The notes under the pieces were generated by a model. That model saw only the letters and a list, made by a program, of their open reading frames with translations, ran no database searches and was not told the DNA's origin. From an uncultured Lachnospiraceae bacterium (GTDB lineage: Bacteria; Bacillota_A; Clostridia; Lachnospirales; Lachnospiraceae): a stretch of DNA of 6,515 nt. The position numbers were made by a program, and so were the translations under genes. Below are positions 1-5,723 of this stretch, piece by piece; the stretch's first letter is position 1, and the number at the start of each line of letters is the position of its first letter. The stretch covers positions 1-6,515 of the forward strand of contig CACXDR010000248.1 in the NCBI GenBank assembly GCA_902766415.1, read 5' to 3'.

Positions 1-874
1 ACTCTGTAGTCTGCACGTAATTAGGATCCTCAAGCAGGCTCGGAGTTACCACCATAGCGAACAGACTGCTCTTCTTCATCGCAGCCTCGATCTCGTCATT
101 GAAATTCTCACCCGGCGTAAGGAACTCGTCATACCAGATCGCCAGATCCCTGCAAAAATCACTTCTGTGAATAAGGCGCATTATCTTCTGCGCCTCCGCG
201 CGATCCTTCTTGCGGTAACTCAGGAAAATATACGCCTCAAAAGCGTCCCTGATCTTATCCGCAAGTTCATCACCCACCGACACCGAATCCAGAAACGACT
301 TCAGCTTTGCTTCATAAGGCAGCGACGTAGGGTCATTAGACGCCGCGCTCTTATCTAGAAACTGCAAGTCCCCAACAATGCGGTTAAAGTCCCCGTCCAG
401 ACCGGCCTCCTGCATCAACGGCAGGACAGGAATGTGGTTTTCAAGCGCGTAAGCCAGATCAATGGTTCTTGCCGGATCATTAATGTCGAGAAAATCCGAT
501 GTAACCGGAACCACGAAGAGCTGCATCTGCCCGAGATAGCTAAGAAAATCCCCCGGCGGATACGGCTGCGCAGGATCACGGAACCATATCGCCGCGTTCT
601 TGCAGACCCCGAGAATCTCATCCGTAACAGGCTTGAAAGTCTTCACAAAATCATTCTTATGACAACAGAAATAAACACGTGGCTTCCCCTGCGGCTTCAT
701 TTTGTCTCTGGTCCTGTAGTGCAGAGGCGCCCCATCATCCTGATCTCCAAACCGGATAGCTCCGCACAGTCTGCACACCTCGAAAACATCCCCGTCAGCC
801 ATTTCCCAGACATGACGCGACTTCCCGCATTTACTGCACACGCAGCCCTTCCATTTATGAAACAAACAAACCAT
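1..874 (-). CDS. Zinc-ribbon, tandem TIR-domain protein (partial, C-terminus off the left edge)
   Basis: I see 291 complete codons from an ATG at 874-872, open to the window edge. The start is fixed by GAGGGGG five bases upstream. Residues 6-37 form a probable zinc ribbon (C13-x2-C16 and C34-x2-C37, with H6 and C11 nearby). Residues 66-174 are a TIR-like domain: RVYFCCHKNDF (66-76) as strand A/box 1, IWFRD (96-100), PPGDFL, FVVPVTSDFL (120-129), then IPVLPL (148-153). At its expected catalytic Glu position I see D139 (ARTIDLAYAL). A linker (175-212) leads to a second TIR domain: AYIFLSYRKKDR (214-225), IWYDEFLTPGENF (246-258), a Ser-rich helix, VVTPSLL and NYVQTTE, whose final Glu (291) sits where TIR NADases carry the catalytic Glu. 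No signal peptide or membrane segment is visible, so it is probably cytosolic. Known TIR enzymes cleave NAD or make signal nucleotides. That this one acts in defence or signalling is inference. Base composition is near 50% GC, lower than in the genes to the right. Confidence 0.82.
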   Translation of the reverse strand, partial: MVCLFHKWKGCVCSKCGKSRHVWEMADGDVFEVCRLCGAIRFGDQDDGAPLHYRTRDKMKPQGKPRVYFCCHKNDFVKTFKPVTDEILGVCKNAAIWFRDPAQPYPPGDFLSYLGQMQLFVVPVTSDFLDINDPARTIDLAYALENHIPVLPLMQEAGLDGDFNRIVGDLQFLDKSAASNDPTSLPYEAKLKSFLDSVSVGDELADKIRDAFEAYIFLSYRKKDRAEAQKIMRLIHRSDFCRDLAIWYDEFLTPGENFNDEIEAAMKKSSLFAMVVTPSLLEDPNYVQTTE

Positions 875-889
875 CTTATCCCCCTCATA
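875..889 (-). promoter_or_regulatory. Ribosome binding site that sets the start of the TIR gene
   Basis: On the minus strand GAGGGGG is followed by five bases (ATAAG) and then the ATG at 874. This is the only well-spaced Shine-Dalgarno sequence near the start. It favours this ATG over the out-of-frame ATG at 888-886, which overlaps the Shine-Dalgarno sequence itself. Confidence 0.75.
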
Positions 890-961
890 TTAGGTTGTTT
901 CTTTACAAGTCCGGATGAGCGTCATCAGGTTCAGCTTGATATCTTCATCATATAATTCCAT
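890..961 (-). CDS. Possible 23-residue small ORF upstream of the TIR gene
   Basis: An ATG at 961-959 opens 23 codons ending in TAA (892-890), only 15 bases before the ATG of the TIR gene. The peptide starts MELYDEDIKLNL and ends in a Lys/Thr-rich tail. It is acidic at the N-terminus with a Leu/Ile-rich middle. No convincing Shine-Dalgarno sequence precedes it, and an in-frame stop lies about eight codons upstream, so it is not the tail of a longer visible gene. It could be a leader peptide coupled to the TIR gene, a remnant of a deleted gene, or chance. I do not recognise it. Confidence 0.22.
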   Translation of the reverse strand: MELYDEDIKLNLMTLIRTCKETT

Positions 962-1018
962 CGATACGTTAGGATATGTATCTGCTTATTTGTAGGCATA
1001 CCACCCCTGCCCGCAGTT

Positions 1019-1027
1019 ATCATACCA
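1019..1027 (-). promoter_or_regulatory. Candidate extended -10 promoter element for the TIR gene
   Basis: On the minus strand TGGTATGAT forms TGn followed by TATGAT (-10 at 1024-1019), the same nine bases as at the pyrH promoter. No good -35 hexamer lies 16-18 bases upstream, so it would rely on the extended -10. It would give a leader of about 140 bases before the TIR start, covering the small ORF. This is a motif match only. Confidence 0.35.
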
Positions 1028-1084
1028 TACATTTTTTACAAATCTGTGACTGGTTGACATAATTATTTTTTTATAAAAGAAGCT

Positions 1085-1189
1085 CTATAGGACATATCAA
1101 AACGCAAAAGTCCCGGAAGCCTTGAAAACACTCATGTTTTCGAAACCTCCGGGACGTAATTAACAAAACAATTTGATACTATAGGACAT
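1085..1189. mobile_element. MITE-like unit: 84 bp with terminal inverted repeats and a flanking direct repeat
   Basis: The sequence CTATAGGACAT occurs at 1085-1095 and again at 1179-1189 as an exact 11-base direct repeat. Just inside, TATCAAA (1095-1101) and TTTGATA (1172-1178) are perfect 7-base inverted repeats, 8 of 10 matching if extended. If the duplicated target is the 10-base CTATAGGACA, the insert is exactly 1095-1178 (84 bp), with the inverted repeats as its ends and a long interrupted hairpin in its middle. It has no coding capacity, as expected of a non-autonomous miniature element. The repeats are seen directly. That it transposed is inference, and the parent transposase family is unknown. 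Confidence 0.45.
1110..1155 (-). terminator. Rho-independent terminator of the pyrH-rseP cluster
   Basis: Two 21-base arms (1155-1135 and 1130-1110) pair around a 4-base loop. An 8-bp GC-rich base (GTCCCGGA/TCCGGGAC) and a 7-bp upper stem (GAAAACA/TGTTTTC) are separated by an imperfect region. On the minus strand the stem is followed by TTTTGCGTTTT. It lies about 50 bases past the rseP stop, in the right orientation to end the cluster. On the plus strand the tail after the stem is GTAATTAAC, so it is not bidirectional. Confidence 0.75.
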
Positions 1190-1203
1190 TTAATTAAAGA
1201 TTT

Positions 1204-2286
1204 TTAGCCGAACAGCCTGATCACGTCCTTCGCCATGACGACGGACATGAGCATAAGGAGGAAGATCAGACCCGCGAAATGGATCCACCCCTCCACGCGC
1301 TTGTCCATCTCCCGGCGGAACAGGCCTTCAAAGATAAATATGATCAGCCTTCCGCCGTCCAGTGCCGGAAGCGGCAGAAGGTTCATGACACCGAGGTTCG
1401 CGCTGAGCAGCAGCGCCATGTTGACAAGATTCAGGATCACGACCCCGATCCCGTACTGCTTCGTCTCGTCGACCGTCTCGCCGATCGTGCTGACGATGCC
1501 CACCGGTCCCGTAATGGATTCCGGAGAGACCGCCCCGCGGATCAGCTGCAGGAGTCCCTTCAGCGTGGTCGTGATATTGATCCTTACCTCCTCCACGGAA
1601 TAGTAAAGAAGGGAGGCCGGACCGTCCGCGAGGGCACGCCCGGAGCTCGTGACGCCGAGCATGTACCCGCCGTGCTCCTCGTTGTAAAGCGGCGTGACCC
1701 GGAAGGTCATCTCCTGTCCGGTGCGTTCCGGAAGGGAGACCCTGTCTCCCGCAGGCGTACTCCCCCGGAGGACGGTAACATCGACCGTCTTTCCGGGCGC
1801 CATGGCGAGGTACGTGCTGATGTCGCGGAAAAAGACGACCCTGTTCCCGTCGATGGAGGTCAGGACGTCGCCCGCCTCGATCCCCGCCTCCGCGGCCGGG
1901 TAGCCGTCAAGGACGGTGCGTACCACGGGACGGTCCACGCCCGCCTGCGAAAGGACGTACGCCGCGCAGAAGAACGCGAGGATAAAATTAAAGAACGGTC
2001 CCGCGAAAACGATCACGAACCGTTTGAAAAGGGGCATGTCGGAAAAACTGCCCTCCTGTCCGGCCGCCTCGTCCGTGTCCTCCCCGAGCATGCTGCAGTA
2101 GCCGCCGATGGGCAGGAGGCGTAAAGAATACTTCGTCTCCTTGCCCTGGCGGGAAAAGATGCAGGGACCCATGCCGAGGGAAAACTCGAGCACCTTCACG
2201 CCGCAGAGACGCGCGGCAGTAAAGTGCCCGAATTCATGGAACACGATGATCAGGCTGAACAGGATCAGCGCAATGATAATGTTCAT
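1204..2286 (-). CDS. rseP: RIP metalloprotease RseP (site-2 protease)
   Basis: This is an intramembrane zinc protease that cleaves membrane-bound anti-sigma factors or signal-peptide remnants. In Firmicutes the counterpart is RasP/YluC. The 360-residue protein has HEFGH at 17-21 in the first membrane segment (zinc ligands H17 and H21, catalytic E18), the GGY..M.GE motif at 61-69, a membrane segment around 90-113 opening with FAGPFFNF, one PDZ domain (about 116-200, with AGIEAGDVL at 134-142), a third membrane segment around 279-303 leading into NLLPLPALDGG (302-312, third zinc ligand D310), and a last membrane segment (about 336-352). Length fits the single-PDZ Firmicute type. Its ATG overlaps the dxr stop as ATGA and only a weak AGGAAG lies upstream, so translation is probably coupled to dxr. 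It is the last gene before the terminator. Confidence 0.95.
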   Translation of the reverse strand: MNIIIALILFSLIIVFHEFGHFTAARLCGVKVLEFSLGMGPCIFSRQGKETKYSLRLLPIGGYCSMLGEDTDEAAGQEGSFSDMPLFKRFVIVFAGPFFNFILAFFCAAYVLSQAGVDRPVVRTVLDGYPAAEAGIEAGDVLTSIDGNRVVFFRDISTYLAMAPGKTVDVTVLRGSTPAGDRVSLPERTGQEMTFRVTPLYNEEHGGYMLGVTSSGRALADGPASLLYYSVEEVRINITTTLKGLLQLIRGAVSPESITGPVGIVSTIGETVDETKQYGIGVVILNLVNMALLLSANLGVMNLLPLPALDGGRLIIFIFEGLFRREMDKRVEGWIHFAGLIFLLMLMSVVMAKDVIRLFG

Positions 2287-3440
2287 ACTTTGTATTTCTT
2301 CCTGAGCCAGTCATCCGTGGATCTCTGGATCTGAAGGATCTCCTCCACGGACGGCTCCGCGATGAGCCCGAGCTTCTCGTGCTCCTCCATGGCAGACCCG
2401 ATGATGCGGGCGATGTCGGTGTACCTGATCTTCTTCTTTAAGAACGCTGCCACGGCAACCTCGTCCGCCGCGTTGAACACGGTCGGAAGGCTGCCGCCCG
2501 TGGTGCCCGCGCGGTACGCGAGGGAAAGCGCCGGGAACTTCTTCACGTCCGGGGCGTCGATCTCGATCCCCGTCATCTTCGCGAAATCGAGGCGGTCTCC
2601 GGCCAGGAACCTGCGCTTCGGGTAGTACAGCGCGTACTGGATGGGCAGCTTCATGTCCGGCACGCCGAGCTGCGCGATGACCGCGCCGTCCTCATACTCC
2701 ACCATGGAGTGGATGATGCTCTGCGGCTGGATCACGACCTGGATATCCTCGTAGGGGACGCCGAAAAGCCAGTGCGCCTCCATGACCTCGAGGCCCTTGT
2801 TGACCATGGTCGACGAGTCGATGGTGACCTTCGCGCCCATGTTCCAGTTCGGGTGCTTCAGCGCGTCCTCCGGCGTGACCTGGGCAAGCTTCGCCCTGGA
2901 AAGCTTCCGGAAGGGGCCCCCTGAGGCAGTGAGGAGGATCTTCGCGATCCTGTTTTTCTTATTCCCCCGGAGGGACTGGAAGATCGCGGAATGCTCCGAA
3001 TCCACCGGCAGGATCTTCACGCCGCACTCTTCCGCGAGCGGCATGATGATATGGCCCGCGCAGACCAGCGTTTCCTTGTTGGCAAGCGCGATGTCCTTCC
3101 CGGCGCGGATCGCCGCGACGGTGGGCTCGATCCCGATCATGCCGACGATGGCCGTCACGAGGGTGCGCGCCTTGTGGAAGGTGCTGACCTCCATGATGCC
3201 TTCCCTGCCGGCCTCGACGCGGGTGTCCGTGTCCGCGACGCGCACGCGGAGCTCGGCGGCCTTTTTCTCGTCCCAGACCGCCGCAAGCTTCGGCTGGAAT
3301 TCGCGGATCTGTTTTTCAAGAAGGTCGATGTTCGAGCCCGCCGCGACCGCCTCTACGCGGATGTCGTCGTTTGCCCGGACGATGTCAAGTGTCTGCGTCC
3401 CGATGGAACCGGTGGAACCGAGGATCGCGATCTTTTTCAT
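2283..3440 (-). CDS. dxr: 1-deoxy-D-xylulose 5-phosphate reductoisomerase
   Basis: This cytosolic enzyme converts DXP to 2-C-methyl-D-erythritol 4-phosphate with NADPH, the first committed step of the MEP isoprenoid pathway, and is the fosmidomycin target. The 385 residues match the family length. The N-terminal NADPH-binding loop is GSTGSIG (8-14), with ANKE at 120-123. The catalytic domain has DSEH (147-150, metal ligands D147 and E149), ASGGPFR (172-178), HPNWNMG (196-202) and DSSTMVNKGLEVMEAHW (208-224, with K215 and metal ligand E218). No key residue is missing. Its start is preceded by CCGGAGGT ten bases upstream, after a 54-base gap from cdsA. It supplies isoprenyl units that uppS, two genes upstream, builds into the undecaprenyl carrier. 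Confidence 0.97.
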   Translation of the reverse strand: MKKIAILGSTGSIGTQTLDIVRANDDIRVEAVAAGSNIDLLEKQIREFQPKLAAVWDEKKAAELRVRVADTDTRVEAGREGIMEVSTFHKARTLVTAIVGMIGIEPTVAAIRAGKDIALANKETLVCAGHIIMPLAEECGVKILPVDSEHSAIFQSLRGNKKNRIAKILLTASGGPFRKLSRAKLAQVTPEDALKHPNWNMGAKVTIDSSTMVNKGLEVMEAHWLFGVPYEDIQVVIQPQSIIHSMVEYEDGAVIAQLGVPDMKLPIQYALYYPKRRFLAGDRLDFAKMTGIEIDAPDVKKFPALSLAYRAGTTGGSLPTVFNAADEVAVAAFLKKKIRYTDIARIIGSAMEEHEKLGLIAEPSVEEILQIQRSTDDWLRKKYKV

Positions 3441-3494
3441 GTTGAAAGAACCTCCGGTGATATGAAGTCAGTTCATGGAAACACGGTTCCGCGT

Positions 3495-4337
3495 TCAGAA
3501 GACGCGGTCCGCGAAGTAAAGCGCAAAATAAATGGCCGGTGCCGTAAACAGCATGCTGTCGAACCGGTCGAGGATCCCGCCGTGTCCCGGGATGAGCCGG
3601 CCGTAGTCCTTCACCTCGTGGTCCCGCTTGATCGCGGATGCCGCAAGGTCGCCGATCATGGAAAGAAGTCCCGCGACGCCGCAGGCAAAGGCGCAGGCAA
3701 GCTGCGGATTCCTTAATTCCTTAAGGTCCGCTTCAAACACGCACGCGAACACGAAGCCCAGCAGGGCCGCGCCGAGGAAGCCGCCGACAGCGCCCTCGAC
3801 CGTCTTTTTCGGGCTCAGCACCGGGGCGAAATGCTTCCTGCCGAACAGCATGCCGAACACGTACGCGCAGGTGTCGCAGCCCCAGCTGGACAGCACGATC
3901 AGCCAGACAAGGGCGTCCCCGTCCGGCATGATCCTGACCCGGTAGATATAGGAAAACATGACCGCCACATAGAACACCGCAAAAAAGCTGACGGTGATCT
4001 GTTCCGTCCTGTACTTCGGATACGTGATGACAAAATCCGCGAGAAGGACCAGGAGGAGGCCCGTCATCAGCGCCATGTCGTATTTCGACAGCCCGTTCCA
4101 GAGCAGCACGTAGATACCGGTCCCGCCGAGGTAGGCAAGGACGCCGGCCAGCTTCCTTTCGACCGACACGACGCGGCAGAGCTCATAGATCCCGATCAGC
4201 GAGCAGGCAAGAAGGACTCCGAACAGAAGCACGCCGCCCTTCGAAAGCACAAGAAGCGCGAGCACGACCAGGATCACGCCGCTGAACAGCCTCTGGCGGA
4301 AGGAACTGCTTGCGAGGATCTCTTTCAGCCGGCTCAT
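3495..4337 (-). CDS. cdsA: Phosphatidate cytidylyltransferase (CDP-diacylglycerol synthase)
   Basis: This integral membrane enzyme joins CTP and phosphatidic acid into CDP-diacylglycerol, the precursor of phosphatidylglycerol and other phospholipids. The protein has 280 residues and about seven or eight hydrophobic segments, for example 17-32, 35-51, 64-80, 88-105, 114-132, 142-163, 183-201 and 214-228. The family signature is complete: SAIKR (234-238), KDYG (243-246), PGHGGILDRFD (250-260). The upstream conserved block WGCDTCAY (152-159) and SPKKTVEG (175-182) is present as well. The start ATG overlaps the uppS TGA by four bases (ATGA, 4334-4337), and AAAGG lies seven bases upstream. The overlap suggests coupled translation with uppS. 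Confidence 0.95.
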   Translation of the reverse strand: MSRLKEILASSSFRQRLFSGVILVVLALLVLSKGGVLLFGVLLACSLIGIYELCRVVSVERKLAGVLAYLGGTGIYVLLWNGLSKYDMALMTGLLLVLLADFVITYPKYRTEQITVSFFAVFYVAVMFSYIYRVRIMPDGDALVWLIVLSSWGCDTCAYVFGMLFGRKHFAPVLSPKKTVEGAVGGFLGAALLGFVFACVFEADLKELRNPQLACAFACGVAGLLSMIGDLAASAIKRDHEVKDYGRLIPGHGGILDRFDSMLFTAPAIYFALYFADRVF

Positions 4338-5068
4338 TTCGAAGCCTTTCTTCCGCCGAACCGGCGGTCTCTCGTATTATACGCGAGGATCGCGTCCTCC
4401 AGCGCCTCCATGCTGAAATCCGGCCAGAGGAGGTCCGTGATGTAGATCTCGCTGTAGGCGATCTCCCAGATGAGGAAGTTCGAGATCCTGAGCTCACCGC
4501 TCGTGCGGATCAGGAGGTCCGGGTCCGGGACGTCCGGATTGTCAAGATGGCCTGTGATGAACTGCTCCGTCACGGTCTCATCGATATCGAAGGGGTGCTC
4601 CGCGTACTCGGCAAGGATCTTTTTCACGCCGCGGCGCAGCTCGTCCCTGCCTCCGTAGTTGATCGCGATCACGAAGGTCATCTTGTCGTAGTCCTTCGTC
4701 TCACGGATCAGGACGTCCAGCGCCTCGATGATATCCGGCGCGAAGCGGGACTTGTCCCCCGCCATGACGACGCGGCAGCCCTCCTCCTTCGCGATCCTCA
4801 GGAGCCGCTTCAGGTAAAAGCGGAAAAGGTTCATGAGGGCGCCGACTTCCTCCGCGCTCCTCTTCCAGTTCTCCGTCGAGAACCCGTAGACCGTAAGGTA
4901 TTTTATGCCGAGCGCGGCGCAGTCCCGGACGGTCTGCTCCAGCGTCTCGCACCCTGCCTTGTGCCCCATGGCGCGCGGCAGCCCCCTGCGCTCCGCCCAG
5001 CGTCCGTTCCCGTCGAGAATGATCGCCACGTGCTGCGGTATCACCTTTCCTTCAAGTCTTTGGGACAT
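4334..5068 (-). CDS. uppS: Undecaprenyl diphosphate synthase (cis-prenyltransferase)
   Basis: This enzyme adds isopentenyl units in cis to farnesyl diphosphate to make the C55 carrier precursor for peptidoglycan and other wall polymers. It is a soluble homodimer. Its 244 residues fit the family. ILDGNGRWAERRG (17-29, catalytic D19) and MGHKAG (34-39) form the substrate site. VYGFSTENWKRS (60-71) follows, then AINYGGRDE (135-143). The C-terminal RTSGELRISNFLIWEIAYSE (188-207) and the LWPDF stretch (214-218) hold the IPP-binding Arg and Ser residues, and RRFGG follows near the end. The usual GD..RLP segment reads GDKSRFAP (104-111), a mild variation. The start has an excellent AAGGAGG five bases upstream. 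A strong hairpin lies immediately before that site. Confidence 0.96.
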   Translation of the reverse strand: MSQRLEGKVIPQHVAIILDGNGRWAERRGLPRAMGHKAGCETLEQTVRDCAALGIKYLTVYGFSTENWKRSAEEVGALMNLFRFYLKRLLRIAKEEGCRVVMAGDKSRFAPDIIEALDVLIRETKDYDKMTFVIAINYGGRDELRRGVKKILAEYAEHPFDIDETVTEQFITGHLDNPDVPDPDLLIRTSGELRISNFLIWEIAYSEIYITDLLWPDFSMEALEDAILAYNTRDRRFGGRKASK

Positions 5069-5073
5069 GCTTT

Positions 5074-5080
5074 CCTCCTT
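5074..5080 (-). promoter_or_regulatory. Strong ribosome binding site of uppS next to a hairpin
   Basis: AAGGAGG on the minus strand is separated from the uppS ATG by AAAGC. It is the best Shine-Dalgarno match in the window. Only three bases separate it from the 3' arm of the hairpin at 5084-5116, so folding of that hairpin could affect ribosome access. Confidence 0.75.
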
Positions 5081-5083
5081 GAA

Positions 5084-5116
5084 AAGGCGGGCCCAGAAAA
5101 CATCCCGGCCCGCCTT
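5084..5116 (-). terminator. frr-uppS intergenic hairpin (attenuator or weak terminator)
   Basis: AAGGCGGGCC (5116-5107) pairs perfectly with GGCCCGCCTT (5093-5084) around a 13-base loop, giving a very stable 10-bp stem with seven or more GC pairs. It lies about 23 bases after the frr stop. After the stem the minus strand reads only TTC before the uppS ribosome binding site, so together with the last two stem bases the T run is four long. That is short for an efficient intrinsic terminator. Partial termination, RNA stabilisation or processing are all possible. Confidence 0.55.
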
Positions 5117-5139
5117 CTTTTCTGTTTCTGTTTCCCTGA

Positions 5140-5703
5140 TCAGACGGTCATGATCTCCTTCGTCTTGGCCTCGACCGCCTTCTCGATCTTTCCGATCATC
5201 TTGTCGGTCAGCTTCTGGAGCTTGTCGTTGCCAAGGTCAAGATCATCCTCGGTGATCTCGCTTGCCTTCTCAAGCTTCTTGAACTGGTCCGCTCCGTCGC
5301 GGCGGATATTGCGGACAGCGACCTTCGCGGCCTCGCCCTTCTTCTTGATATCCTTCGCGAGCTCCTTACGGCGCTCCTCGGTGAGCTCCGGGAACACGAG
5401 GCGGATGACCTGTCCGTCGTTGTTCGGGTTGATGCCGATGTCGGACTTCTGGATCGCCTTCTCGATGGGCTTTAAAAGGGACTTGTCCCAGGGCTGGATC
5501 ACGATCATCCTGGCTTCGGGGACGGAAATGTTGCCGACCTGCTGGATCGGCGTCGCTGACCCGTAGTAGTCGACGGTCAGGCGGTCCAGCACGTGCGGAT
5601 TCGCACGGCCCGCGCGGATGGTCGCGAAATCATCCTGCATGAAATCGATGGTCTTTGTCATTCTCTCTTCGAGCTCGTTCAGAACTTCCTTGATCTCTGC
5701 CAT
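5140..5703 (-). CDS. frr: Ribosome recycling factor
   Basis: RRF works in the cytosol with EF-G to split the post-termination ribosome so that subunits can be reused. The 187 residues match the usual length of about 185. Visible features are the long helical domain I at both ends, FATIRAGRANPHVLDRL (26-42), the YYGSATPIQQVGNISVPEAR stretch (46-65) of domain II, INPNNDGQVIRL (90-101), FPELTEERRKEL (103-114) and VRNIRRD (129-135) in the C-terminal helix. All are characteristic. The start ATG is preceded by AAAAGGAGAG at a slightly long spacing of about nine or ten bases. The gene begins 20 bases after the pyrH stop and is clearly cotranscribed with it. Confidence 0.97.
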   Translation of the reverse strand: MAEIKEVLNELEERMTKTIDFMQDDFATIRAGRANPHVLDRLTVDYYGSATPIQQVGNISVPEARMIVIQPWDKSLLKPIEKAIQKSDIGINPNNDGQVIRLVFPELTEERRKELAKDIKKKGEAAKVAVRNIRRDGADQFKKLEKASEITEDDLDLGNDKLQKLTDKMIGKIEKAVEAKTKEIMTV

Positions 5704-5723
5704 GATATTGACTCTCCTTTTTT

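Larger units (their letters stand above)
875..1203. other. Intergenic region between rseP and the TIR gene (contents)
   Basis: This 329-base gap is AT-rich compared with both flanks. Reading from rseP leftwards, it holds a short AT-rich spacer, a direct-repeat-flanked hairpin unit carrying the terminator (1085-1189), an A/T-rich tract (1060-1080), a candidate -10 (1019-1027), a weak five-base-pair hairpin (GATAC/GTATC, 963-982) and a possible 23-codon ORF. I see no tRNA, rRNA, riboswitch or CRISPR in it. In many Firmicutes ispG follows rseP. It is not present here. Confidence 0.6.

Noticed and set aside
697..888. 63-codon minus-strand frame starting at 888
   Set aside because: It is out of frame with the zinc-ribbon/TIR gene, its start overlaps that gene's ribosome binding site, and it stops early within the TIR region.
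434..955. 173-codon plus-strand open frame in the left region
   Set aside because: The minus strand here encodes clear zinc-ribbon and TIR motifs with a good ribosome binding site. The plus-strand translation shows no motif.
996..1028. CATACCA direct repeats in the gap upstream of the TIR gene
   Set aside because: These are only seven bases long, in low-complexity AT-rich sequence, with no third copy. There is too little to call a repeat array or operator.
1054..1077. Plus-strand TTGACA followed by TATAAA
   Set aside because: The spacing is only 12 bases, too short for a normal promoter, and no plus-strand gene follows.
1279..2124. Long plus-strand open frame opposite rseP
   Set aside because: It lies wholly antisense to a gene with full family motifs. 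Its translation is rich in Arg, Asp and Val, as expected from the opposite strand of GC-rich code, and it has no recognisable domain.
4183..4497. 104-codon minus-strand frame over the uppS-cdsA junction
   Set aside because: It overlaps both genes out of frame, is mostly Arg and Ser, and has no ribosome binding site. It is a frame shadow.
4310..5566. 418-codon plus-strand open frame across uppS, the hairpin and frr
   Set aside because: It spans two well-supported genes and their intergenic hairpin in antisense and lacks any family motif. It is a product of high GC content.
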